The notes beneath the pieces were generated by a model, which saw only the letters and a program-made list of their open reading frames with translations, did not search any database and was not told where the DNA came from. From the NCBI RefSeq assembly GCF_018323885.1, contig NZ_AP024585.1, forward strand, positions 3,720,001 through 3,784,000: a stretch of 64,000 bases of DNA, written 5' to 3'. The position numbers and the translations under genes were made by a program. Shown here in pieces: positions 44,943 to 52,567 of the stretch (position 1 is its first letter; every line of letters begins with the position of its first letter). Source of the stretch: Citrobacter amalonaticus (lineage in GTDB: Bacteria; Pseudomonadota; Gammaproteobacteria; Enterobacterales; Enterobacteriaceae).

Positions 44943-46172
44943 ATGTCGAAAATTTGGTCAAAAGAAGAGACGCTCTGGAGCTTTGCGTTATATGGAACTG
45001 CCGTGGGCGCAGGAACCCTGTTTCTCCCCATCCAGCTTGGCTCCGCGGGCGCGATTGTCCTGTTTGTCACCGCTCTGGTCGCCTGGCCTCTCACATACTG
45101 GCCGCATAAAGCGTTATGTCAGTTCATTCTCTCGTCGAAAACCTCTGCGGGAGAAGGGATCACCGGTGCAGTGACGCACTATTACGGTAAGAAGATCGGC
45201 AGCCTGATTACCACGCTGTACTTTATTGCCTTTTTCGTGGTGGTTCTGATTTATGCCGTCGCCATCACCAACTCCCTGACAGAACAGCTCGCCCGCTATC
45301 TTGAGATTAGCCTCGGCATCCGCATGGGAGTCAGCCTTGGCGTGGTATTGATCCTGAACCTGATTTTCCTGATGGGCCGCCATGCGACCATACGAGTGAT
45401 GGGCTTTTTGGTGTTCCCGCTGATCGCTTACTTCCTGTTTCTCTCGCTATATCTGACCGGCAGTTGGCAACCCTCTTTGCTTACCGGACAAATGGCGTTC
45501 GATCAGCACACGCTGCATCAGGTATGGATATCAATTCCGGTGATGGTTTTTGCTTTTAGCCATACGCCTATTATCTCTACGTTTGCCATCGACAGACGTG
45601 AGAAATATGGTGAGCTGGCCATGGGTAAATGCAAAAAAATCATGAAGGTAGCGTATCTTATCATCTGCTTAAGCGTGCTGTTCTTCGTCTTTAGCTGCCT
45701 GCTGTCGATTCCGACATCGTACATCGAAGCCGCTAAAAATGAAGGTGTCACCATTCTTTCGGCCTTATCCATGATGCCTGCCGCCCCGGCGTGGCTCTCG
45801 ATTTCAGGTATCATCGTCGCCGTGGTGGCGATGTCGAAATCCTTTCTCGGCACCTACTTTGGCGTCATCGAAGGGGCAACCGAGGTGGTCAAAACTGGTC
45901 TGCAACAGGTTGGGGTGAAGAAAAGCCGGGCCTTTAACCGCGCCCTGTCGATCATGATGGTATCGACCATCACCTTTATTATCTGCTGCATCAATCCGAA
46001 TGCGATCTCGATGATTTACGCCATCAGCGGGCCGCTCATTGCCATGATTTTGTTCATTATGCCGACCCTGTCGACATACCTGATCCCGGCGTTAAAACCG
46101 CACCGTTCGTTCGGCAATCTGGTCACCCTGATTGTCGGCCTGCTGTGCGTGTCCGTGATGTTCCTTGGCTAA
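44943..46172 (+). CDS. yqeG: YqeG, SdaC/TdcC-family amino-acid transporter
   Basis: A 409-residue permease with about 11 transmembrane segments, of the hydroxy/aromatic amino acid (HAAAP) family that includes the serine transporter SdaC and threonine transporter TdcC. Conserved glycine-rich first helix YGTAVGAGTLFLPI. Same length as E. coli YqeG; in E. coli it has been linked to serine uptake. It marks the right end of the conserved backbone in this window. Confidence 0.94.
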   Translation: MSKIWSKEETLWSFALYGTAVGAGTLFLPIQLGSAGAIVLFVTALVAWPLTYWPHKALCQFILSSKTSAGEGITGAVTHYYGKKIGSLITTLYFIAFFVVVLIYAVAITNSLTEQLARYLEISLGIRMGVSLGVVLILNLIFLMGRHATIRVMGFLVFPLIAYFLFLSLYLTGSWQPSLLTGQMAFDQHTLHQVWISIPVMVFAFSHTPIISTFAIDRREKYGELAMGKCKKIMKVAYLIICLSVLFFVFSCLLSIPTSYIEAAKNEGVTILSALSMMPAAPAWLSISGIIVAVVAMSKSFLGTYFGVIEGATEVVKTGLQQVGVKKSRAFNRALSIMMVSTITFIICCINPNAISMIYAISGPLIAMILFIMPTLSTYLIPALKPHRSFGNLVTLIVGLLCVSVMFLG

Positions 46173-46179
46173 TACTGGC

Positions 46180-46205
46180 GTAAACGGCTCGTCCGGGCCG
46201 TTTAC
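46180..46205. terminator. Hairpin between yqeG and the first FidL-like gene
   Basis: GTAAACGGC and GCCGTTTAC form a perfect 9-bp stem between convergent genes, overlapping the stop codon of the FidL-like gene. No long T run. Confidence 0.5.
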
Positions 46206-46672
46206 TCACTACTGCGGCATAACAACGAGGGGGCGCCTACCGTCGTAAAGGCCCACCCTTCCCGATAGCGTTTAATCGATAGCGAGAAAGAAGCGCGCTC
46301 AGTGAGATAAAGCGCAGGCAACGAACGGTATCCTTTGTTCACCTCTAAATTGTCGCTCGGAAACCGCACGAGGTTATTGGTGCTGATAATATAGTTGTCA
46401 CGAACCTTATAATAGGTGAAATACACAATCCGGCTAATTTTAAATTTTTTATTTTGCGGCGTATGCAAATCACCGGTAATCGTGGCGATCCCCTGATTAT
46501 TTTGCATTTGATAGGCTACATCTCCCCGAAACTCCTCATTATTAATTTCCCATACCACACGCCCCTCGCAATCAATATTATTTTTGCTTTTATGTGCATA
46601 CCAGAACCCCACACCGGCCAGGGTTACTATTACCACCAATACAATGAAGATAACTATTTTAGTTTTTATCAT
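46202..46672 (-). CDS. FidL-like membrane protein, partner of ToxR-like regulator 1
   Basis: A 156-residue protein with one N-terminal transmembrane helix (about 5-26) and a periplasmic domain. It has only two cysteines, Cys35 (DCEGRV) just outside the membrane and Cys152 near the C-terminus (SLLCRSSE), likely a disulfide. It overlaps the upstream ToxR-like gene by 14 bp. FidL in Salmonella follows the regulator MarT, and E. coli yqeJ occupies the matching place; a ToxS-like role in stabilising or tuning the regulator is inferred. Lower GC content than the core genes. Confidence 0.75.
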   Translation of the reverse strand: MIKTKIVIFIVLVVIVTLAGVGFWYAHKSKNNIDCEGRVVWEINNEEFRGDVAYQMQNNQGIATITGDLHTPQNKKFKISRIVYFTYYKVRDNYIISTNNLVRFPSDNLEVNKGYRSLPALYLTERASFSLSIKRYREGWAFTTVGAPSLLCRSSE

Positions 46673-47453
46673 TAATTGAATACCAGGTCGTACATTTTGT
46701 TAGAGGATGTTCCCTTATATCCAACTGACAAGCAATTGCCGCAATATTCTTCGCGCTGCTCATTCCCGAGAGATAGACATAGTTATGATTCTGACAGATA
46801 TCCGGGTGTCTCGTCAGGAATACCGTATAGCGAGTATTAAAGGTACTTTTGCTTTTCATTAACAGGGTACAGGATGAAAAGGAGACAGAGTCAACAATGG
46901 CATAGGAAGAGAACAGCGATTCGGCCGTCGGATATAAAAAGCCAAAAGAAACGCTGACACCGATCAGCAACGCCGACAGTAAAATAGCCCCCATCTTTAG
47001 CGTTGTTCTTGAAGGCCGTAATTTAAGCGCTACCGCTGTCAGAGCAGGCCATACAGGCTCCTCCCTGCTCTCGCTCTCTTCCACATTTTCAACCGATTCC
47101 GTCTCCGTACGTTGAATCTCTGCGGTGATCATCATACCCCGCCGGGCGACGGTTCTAATCAGGTCGCGCGGCAACCCAACCTCCGATAATGCATTTCTGA
47201 GCATGAGCACCGTCTGATATAACGTATTGACGGAGGTGATAGTGTTTTTATCACCCCAGCCAATCTTTACGAGCTGGGCTTGCGGAATAACAACCCCACA
47301 ATTTGTAAGGAGATATAAAAGGATGAAACTCGCAGGGTTTTGAAGAATGACAGTTTTTTGCGTATTTTTATTCGTCAGACTTCTGTCACCCGGGTGAAAG
47401 TCAACCAGGTTATTAATTGTGTATACTGTAGTGTGTGTGTACTTCTCAAACAC
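46659..47453 (-). CDS. ToxR/CadC/MarT-like transmembrane transcription regulator 1
   Basis: A 264-residue one-component regulator. An OmpR-type winged helix covers about 10-112 (ASFILLYLLTNCG, VNTLYQTVLMLRNAL, TVARRGMMI), followed by an acidic linker, one transmembrane helix (153-174) and a periplasmic domain with Cys195, Cys220, Cys242 and Cys254. The same spacing recurs in the regulator at 58304. It overlaps the FidL-like gene. Position next to yqeG corresponds to E. coli yqeI. The signal sensed and target genes are unknown; fimbrial genes nearby are candidates. Confidence 0.82.
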   Translation of the reverse strand: MFEKYTHTTVYTINNLVDFHPGDRSLTNKNTQKTVILQNPASFILLYLLTNCGVVIPQAQLVKIGWGDKNTITSVNTLYQTVLMLRNALSEVGLPRDLIRTVARRGMMITAEIQRTETESVENVEESESREEPVWPALTAVALKLRPSRTTLKMGAILLSALLIGVSVSFGFLYPTAESLFSSYAIVDSVSFSSCTLLMKSKSTFNTRYTVFLTRHPDICQNHNYVYLSGMSSAKNIAAIACQLDIREHPLTKCTTWYSINDKN

Positions 47454-48055
47454 TGTGTGCGTTCTCGCATTTACATGATGAATGTCATGCTACAAAAATC
47501 TTATACAGAGATCACTAAATATATAATAGATATGTTTGGACGCTCATAACCTACAAACAAAAATTCTTATAAATCAATACACTTCAATCTGAAAAAGATC
47601 AGGTGTTCTTAATTAAGACCATTTTAGGTGCGTTATCACTCAGCACTCATTATTATAGTTTCACGTTTAAAAAGCGGACAAACAGATAAATAGCATTACT
47701 TAATAAAAGACAATAGCATTGTTACAATTTTTTCAGAGAATTTAACATAAGATCAACTTTTTGCCATTAATGCCATTTAGCGATAAAACTTAAACATTTT
47801 TGCAATATAGATTTTCCTGGTGGTTGTTACAAAATTCCTGGAGGCTTTTTTTCATGCTTCCTCAACGGAACAATGACCCCGCCAGAAACCTGAATTGATA
47901 CAGAGGGAAAACCCTTAAAAAATTCGTGATTAAGAATAATAGCAATAAATAAAATTTCGGATTTCCTCTCTATCAAAGTTGCATTTTGTAGAGTATTGAC
48001 ATGTTTTAAAACGGATGAAATTATGAAATCATCTACGGATAGGGAGGCTCTCAAT
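47454..48055. other. AT-rich intergenic region between two divergent regulators
   Basis: About 600 bp without a credible gene, markedly AT-rich, between the divergent ToxR-like and LuxR-like genes. It must contain both promoters; no clear consensus boxes or operators were fixed. AT-richness here suggests H-NS silencing, which is inference. Confidence 0.5.
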
Positions 48056-48757
48056 ATGGGGCTGGACGTTAAATTAAAGAATTTGACATGCAGCAGTTGC
48101 ACCTTGCATTGTAAAATAATGCCCGAAAAATCACCCCGCTTACAGTATTGCGCCAATGCCTGTTTTTGCATGTGGCCAGAAGAAAGCATTTATTTTAATA
48201 AAGGGGTCATTGAAGGTATTTTAAATCACAATCACAACGCCAGACTTAGTGGTTATATTTTTGTGGATTTCTCTATTAGCTTTTTACGCCTGTTTTTGGA
48301 TAAAGAGTGGATAGAATATCTCGCAAGCACTCGCATGGGCATTATTTTGATTAGCGATCGCAACATGCAGTCGCTCGCCAACTACTGGCGCAAAAATCAT
48401 CCTGCTGTTTCCGCTATCATTTACCATGATGACGGACTGGATGTCGCCAATGAGAAGATCAGGCAGGTGTTTATCGGACGGCATTTGTCGTTCACCAAGG
48501 GGAATACGTTGACGCAGATGGAGTTCACCATTCTGGGCCACATGGTTGCAGGCAGTAATCCGCACCAGATCGCTCAACTGTTGAACATGGATATCCGCAG
48601 CATCTACGCCTACAAGCAACGAATTGAAAAAAGAATGGGTGGACGAATCAATTCGTTGTTTATTCACTCTCATGCGGTTTCTGGCGATAAGTCGTCTTAT
48701 CCGCTGTTGCTCAAAGAGATGGATGGTACAGCAGTGCATTTGCAAAGACGCAGATGA
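48056..48757 (+). CDS. LuxR-type HTH regulator with cysteine-rich N-terminus
   Basis: A 233-residue protein. The C-terminal LuxR/FixJ HTH is about 152-205 (TQMEFTILGHMVAGSNPHQI, then MDIRSIYAYKQRIEKRMG). The N-terminus has six Cys in 27 residues: Cys12, 15, 19, 32, 36 and 38 (CSSCTLHC and CANACFC), a possible metal or redox site. The middle resembles a degenerate receiver domain without an evident phosphoacceptor. ATG 48056 is preceded by AGGGAGG at 8-bp spacing, so it is preferred over in-frame ATG 48023 and TTG 47996. E. coli yqeH holds the corresponding place. Confidence 0.78.
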   Translation: MGLDVKLKNLTCSSCTLHCKIMPEKSPRLQYCANACFCMWPEESIYFNKGVIEGILNHNHNARLSGYIFVDFSISFLRLFLDKEWIEYLASTRMGIILISDRNMQSLANYWRKNHPAVSAIIYHDDGLDVANEKIRQVFIGRHLSFTKGNTLTQMEFTILGHMVAGSNPHQIAQLLNMDIRSIYAYKQRIEKRMGGRINSLFIHSHAVSGDKSSYPLLLKEMDGTAVHLQRRR

Positions 48758-48777
48758 GTCCGACAACAGGGAACGAA

Positions 48778-49089
48778 ATGGACAAGGATTATAAAGTGGG
48801 ATACTACGAAGAAGAAACGCGCGCGCTGAGTGCAGTACTGTTATCACTGTTTACGGCCCGTGCCGAGATAGCTTTCGGTGAGCTGGAGTGCTCTCTGCAA
48901 AAACTCGCCTTCCCGCCTGCTGTTCGCAGGTTGTGTGAAGAGGCGTTGCAAAGTCATAGTGAAGACGAAGCCGATCGGACGAATGCCCGGGCAGTTTGCT
49001 GCCTGCTGCATGCACTGGAATCGATCAGTGGCTATAAGCACGTTGAGCGCTATATCGCCCAGCGGAATCAGGCGGTCGTATATTGCTAA
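48778..49089 (+). CDS. Small protein of unknown function after LuxR-type regulator 1
   Basis: A 103-residue, mostly helical, slightly acidic protein with Cys at positions including CEEAL, AVCCLL and the C-terminal residue. No known family is recognised. A start at 48754 would overlap the LuxR stop by 4 bp (ATGA) and add eight residues; the ATG at 48778 has AGGGAACGA before it and is preferred, but the alternative is good. Either way it is coupled to the LuxR-type gene, suggesting a related job. Confidence 0.6.
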   Translation: MDKDYKVGYYEEETRALSAVLLSLFTARAEIAFGELECSLQKLAFPPAVRRLCEEALQSHSEDEADRTNARAVCCLLHALESISGYKHVERYIAQRNQAVVYC

Positions 49090-49096
49090 GACACCG

Positions 49097-49125
49097 AGTC
49101 GGGACAGCGTTCCCGACTATTTTAT
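49097..49125. terminator. Terminator between small protein gene and rcnR
   Basis: AGTCGGGA-loop-TCCCGACT followed by ATTTTAT; it overlaps the rcnR stop codon and lies between convergent genes. Confidence 0.65.
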
Positions 49126-49389
49126 ATAGGAGTCCAGAACTTTCAGTACCACGTCCAGATCTTCTTCCCGCTTCTCTTCATCACTCTGATGGACGATATG
49201 CTCGGTCAGATGCCCTTTAATCACTTCTCGCATTAAACCATTCACGGCTCCGCGTATTGCGGCGATCTGTTGCAACACAGCGGCGCACTCATGGGGTTCA
49301 TCGAGCATTTTTTTCAGCGCAACCACCTGCCCCTGAATTTTGCTGGTTCGGGCTTTAAGCTTCTGTTTATCCCGGATTGTGTGTGACAT
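49117..49389 (-). CDS. rcnR: RcnR nickel/cobalt-responsive repressor
   Basis: A 90-residue all-helical repressor of the CsoR/RcnR family. It represses rcnA and itself and releases DNA on binding Ni(II) or Co(II). Expected ligands are present: His3 at MSH, the Cys in HECAAVLQQ (Cys35) and His residues of the second helix (HLTEH). Same length as E. coli. Divergent from rcnA across 120 bp with two operators. In E. coli K-12 the pair is at about 47 min. Confidence 0.95.
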   Translation of the reverse strand: MSHTIRDKQKLKARTSKIQGQVVALKKMLDEPHECAAVLQQIAAIRGAVNGLMREVIKGHLTEHIVHQSDEEKREEDLDVVLKVLDSYIK

Positions 49390-49438
49390 CGCAACACCTC
49401 CTTAACATAAAACGTGGTGAATTATAGCATTACGCATC

Positions 49439-49473
49439 TACTGGGGGGTAGTATTTAGTACTGGGGGGGAGTA
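49439..49473. promoter_or_regulatory. Two RcnR operators
   Basis: TACTGGGGGGTAGTA at 49439-49453 and TACTGGGGGGGAGTA at 49459-49473 both match the RcnR site TACT-G6-N-AGTA exactly, in direct orientation with centres 20 bp apart in the rcnR-rcnA gap. Confidence 0.9.
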
Positions 49474-49509
49474 GAATCGGGCGAAGACAAGCAACTAAGA
49501 ATCATTATC

Positions 49510-50394
49510 ATGGGTGAATTTTCAACACTTCTTCAGCAAGGCAACGCGTGGTTTTTCATTCCCAGCGCGATTCTTCTCGGCGTGCTGCATGGACTGGAAC
49601 CCGGTCACTCGAAAACGATGATGGCAGCATTTATCATCGCCATTAAAGGAACCATTAAGCAGGCGGTGATGCTGGGACTGGCGGCAACGCTCTCCCATAC
49701 CGCCGTGGTCTGGCTGATCGCCCTCGGTGGCATGTACATCAGTCGGGCGTTTACCGCAGAATCTGTGGAGCCCTGGCTGCAACTGATTTCCGCGTTTATT
49801 ATTCTGGGCACCGCAACCTGGATGTTCTGGCGGACATGGCAGGGTGAGCGAAACTGGCTCACCGCCACGCAGCATGATCACCACCATGACCACCATGATC
49901 ATGCGCATCACGATCATCATGACCACCACGAACACCACGAACACCACGATCACGACCATCATCATGACCACTGCGATCTGGCGGGACTGACTGAGGGGTC
50001 GAAAGCATATCAGGATGCCCATGAACGCGCGCATGCCAGCGATATTCAACGCCGCTTTCACGACAAAGAGGTGACCAATGGGCAAATCTTATTGTTCGGT
50101 CTGACCGGCGGACTGATCCCCTGTCCAGCCGCGATTACCGTACTGCTGATTTGTATCCAGTTAAAGGCCTTCACGCTCGGCGCAACAATGGTGCTCTGCT
50201 TTAGCCTGGGGCTGGCGATTACGCTGGTGGCCGTCGGCGTGGGCGCAGCAGTCAGCGTCCATCAGGTCGCTAAACGCTGGAGTGGATTCAATGCTCTGGC
50301 AAGAAAAGCGCCTTATTTTTCCAGCCTGCTGATCGGTCTGGTCGGTCTGTATATGGGAATTCATGGCTACATGGGGATTGCTCACACCTCCTGA
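49510..50394 (+). CDS. rcnA: RcnA nickel/cobalt efflux permease
   Basis: A 294-residue NicO-family inner-membrane exporter with about six transmembrane segments. Between them, residues about 120-155 form a long cytoplasmic run of His with Asp/Glu (repeated HDHH and HEHH units) that handles metal. Conserved metal motifs HGLEPGHSKTMMAAF and GLIPCPAA are present. The His-rich run is longer than I recall for E. coli RcnA. Controlled by the adjacent RcnR. Confidence 0.95.
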   Translation: MGEFSTLLQQGNAWFFIPSAILLGVLHGLEPGHSKTMMAAFIIAIKGTIKQAVMLGLAATLSHTAVVWLIALGGMYISRAFTAESVEPWLQLISAFIILGTATWMFWRTWQGERNWLTATQHDHHHDHHDHAHHDHHDHHEHHEHHDHDHHHDHCDLAGLTEGSKAYQDAHERAHASDIQRRFHDKEVTNGQILLFGLTGGLIPCPAAITVLLICIQLKAFTLGATMVLCFSLGLAITLVAVGVGAAVSVHQVAKRWSGFNALARKAPYFSSLLIGLVGLYMGIHGYMGIAHTS

Positions 50395-51228
50395 ACACAT
50401 ATTTCTGACGCACAGCGCCTGCCGCTGTGCTCACTTCCCTTTCCAAAAAACCATCCATTTAGTTGCGAGCTGTAACTATTTGCTCGATAAATATTTCCTT
50501 GCATCACCATAAGGCACACCACGTTGGGCTGAAAATCCCTTGTCAGTGACCATTTTCAGGGCTGGTTCTTCCTGTTTATTGCGATGAAAATGAGGAAAGC
50601 ATCTCAATATCAATTACAGAGCAAAAATTTTTTTCCCATTTTTTGATGTCAAACAACCCGCTATTATTGGAACCCATCTTACTTAGCTTCCAAAAGAAGA
50701 CAGGTAATCACATAAAATTCTTATCCCGGCATAGCATCATAAAAATGGTTAGCACGGTTAATCATTCATTTTTCCTTATGCATTAAATGTGAATTATCTT
50801 AACCTGGCAATCAATTAAGTCGTAATACGTTTTACGTCCGGCTCAACACTTCAATATTAATCATCTAATAATCTAAAATTCCTAAAGAAGTTAACGCCGA
50901 TCTATTTCCAAATTTCAATAGCCCCAACCTATCACCGGTATTCCATCTGTTCGTTTTAAACGATTTTCCTCTCCAGGAATTTTCCGGCTAATATTCTCAC
51001 AGACAAATTAATTTATTCATTCGGGTGAAATGAATCTCGCTACGAGAATAAAATCATGGTGTTGAAGATATTCTCAGCACAAAAAAACTCACCTTTAAGA
51101 AAATTACCAATAATTTTATTTTGTCTTCATTCCCGCACAGAGCCATCACGATAAATGTCCCTGCGCATGGAAGAACCCTGACTCACAGGGTAAATCAACA
51201 CGACTGATAAAAAATGGAGTTTTATATT
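50395..51228. other. Long AT-rich leader region of the fimbrial operon
   Basis: 834 bp without a credible gene between rcnA and the major pilin gene. AT-rich, typical of regulated fimbrial promoters. No flanking inverted repeats of a phase switch and no paired GATC sites of a Dam-controlled switch were seen; only one GATC was noticed (about 50900). The sequence holds the operon promoter, not located with confidence. Confidence 0.5.
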
Positions 51229-51762
51229 ATGACCTTAAATCGTGCCTTCCTTTCGGCGCTGATGGCTTCTGCGCTTTTTTCCACGAATGCACTGGCCTCT
51301 GACAATACCATTACGTTTATGGGCGAAGTGAGTGATGAGACCTGTTCAATATCGGTAAACGGCTCTGATGCTTCTCCGGTGGTATTACTGCCGACCGTGA
51401 CGGCTACCGAACTGAATGCCAATCAGGTGGCTGGCGCAACGACATTTGATGTCGGTGTGAGCAACTGTACCGGCTCGTCTTCTGGCGTGCAGATCTCGAC
51501 GGTCTTCGTGGGTAACAACATCAGTTCTGCTACCGGAAACCTTGGCAGCACAGGTTCTGCGACGAATGTAGAGATCCAAATTCTCGATACCAGTGATGCC
51601 GAAATTGATTTCCGCAGCGCCTTTACCGGCACCGGCGACCTCTCTCTCGCGGCTAACCAGACCTCAGCGAGCGCGACCTATAAAGCCCAGTATTACAGCG
51701 CCGGCGCGGCCACGACCGGTACAGTACTGGCTTCACTGCAATACGCCGTTTCTTATCAGTAA
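51229..51762 (+). CDS. Fimbrial major subunit (type 1-like pilin)
   Basis: A 177-residue pilin. Signal peptide 1-23 or so (NALA-S), then the donor strand NTITFMGEVSDETC, the conserved disulfide pair Cys39 and Cys80, and the C-terminal beta-zipper LQYAVSYQ with penultimate aromatic. Pilins of this form polymerise by donor-strand exchange. ATG 51229 has GGAG at 9-bp spacing; ATG 51214 five codons earlier is less likely. First gene of a five-gene chaperone-usher operon. Closest named fimbria not decided. Confidence 0.88.
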   Translation: MTLNRAFLSALMASALFSTNALASDNTITFMGEVSDETCSISVNGSDASPVVLLPTVTATELNANQVAGATTFDVGVSNCTGSSSGVQISTVFVGNNISSATGNLGSTGSATNVEIQILDTSDAEIDFRSAFTGTGDLSLAANQTSASATYKAQYYSAGAATTGTVLASLQYAVSYQ

Positions 51763-51814
51763 ACGTCGTTCTGGCGGGAATGTACTCCCGCCATCCACAT
51801 TCAGGGAAAATACT

Positions 51815-52567
51815 ATGCGAACCTCTCATCGTCATCGCACGCTTATTTCAGGCTGCCTGTTTCTTTTTTTAGCCGCATGCTGTAGCCATGCCAATGCCAG
51901 TATTACGATGACAGGAACGCGTATCATTTATGATGGTGCGGCGAAATCGACTGATGTGCATCTAAAAAATAAAGATGCCATTCCTTATGTTGTCCAGAGC
52001 TGGTTCGATAACGGTAATATGGCCGATGGCCCGGAAAAGTCTGCGCAGGTTCCGTTTATTGCCACGCCTCCGGCATTTCGCATTCAGCCAGGCGAAGGAC
52101 AAATCATTCGTATTGTTTACACTCAAGGAAAAAAATTACCACAGGACCGGGAGTCACTGGTCTATTTTAATTTCATGCAAATTCCTCCCGCCAATGCCGG
52201 ACAATCAGCGAGCCAAACCGAAAAACAAAATAGCCTGCTGATTATGTTGCGCAATCGGGTCAAACTTTTTTATCGCCCGGCAGGACTGGTCGGCGATCCG
52301 CAAAAAATGCTGGAGAATCTGCAGGTCAAACGGATTAACGGAAATAAAGAACTGGCGATAAGTATTAAGAACAATCAGCCTTATTTCGTTACGGTCGCGG
52401 CCCTGCAACCTGGCGGGTCGTCGCAAATCCAGCACCCTAAAAATGACATGATCTCGCCTTTTGCCAGCGAAACGTTTCACTTTCCGCGAACCGCTGACGC
52501 GCAGCGCGTACGCATTACCTTGATCAACGATCAGGGAGCACGCATCAGTGCCGACTATCCGCTGTAA
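51815..52567 (+). CDS. Fimbrial periplasmic chaperone 1
   Basis: A 250-residue PapD-type chaperone with signal peptide (ends about residue 30, NAS), two immunoglobulin-like domains, the subunit-binding Arg in TGTRIIYDG and the family signature LPQDRESLVYFNFMQIPP near residue 110. It captures pilin subunits in the periplasm and hands them to the usher. Starts 52 bp after the pilin stop and overlaps the usher start by 20 bp. Confidence 0.93.
   Translation: MRTSHRHRTLISGCLFLFLAACCSHANASITMTGTRIIYDGAAKSTDVHLKNKDAIPYVVQSWFDNGNMADGPEKSAQVPFIATPPAFRIQPGEGQIIRIVYTQGKKLPQDRESLVYFNFMQIPPANAGQSASQTEKQNSLLIMLRNRVKLFYRPAGLVGDPQKMLENLQVKRINGNKELAISIKNNQPYFVTVAALQPGGSSQIQHPKNDMISPFASETFHFPRTADAQRVRITLINDQGARISADYPL

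Noticed and set aside
49864..49980. Repetitive CACCATGA-type tract as a DNA repeat or CRISPR
   Set aside because: It is the codon run for the His/Asp-rich loop of RcnA, in frame, with no spacers.
50395..51228. Possible invertible phase switch before the fimbrial operon
   Set aside because: No matching inverted repeats found by eye and no fimB/fimE-type recombinase gene in the window.
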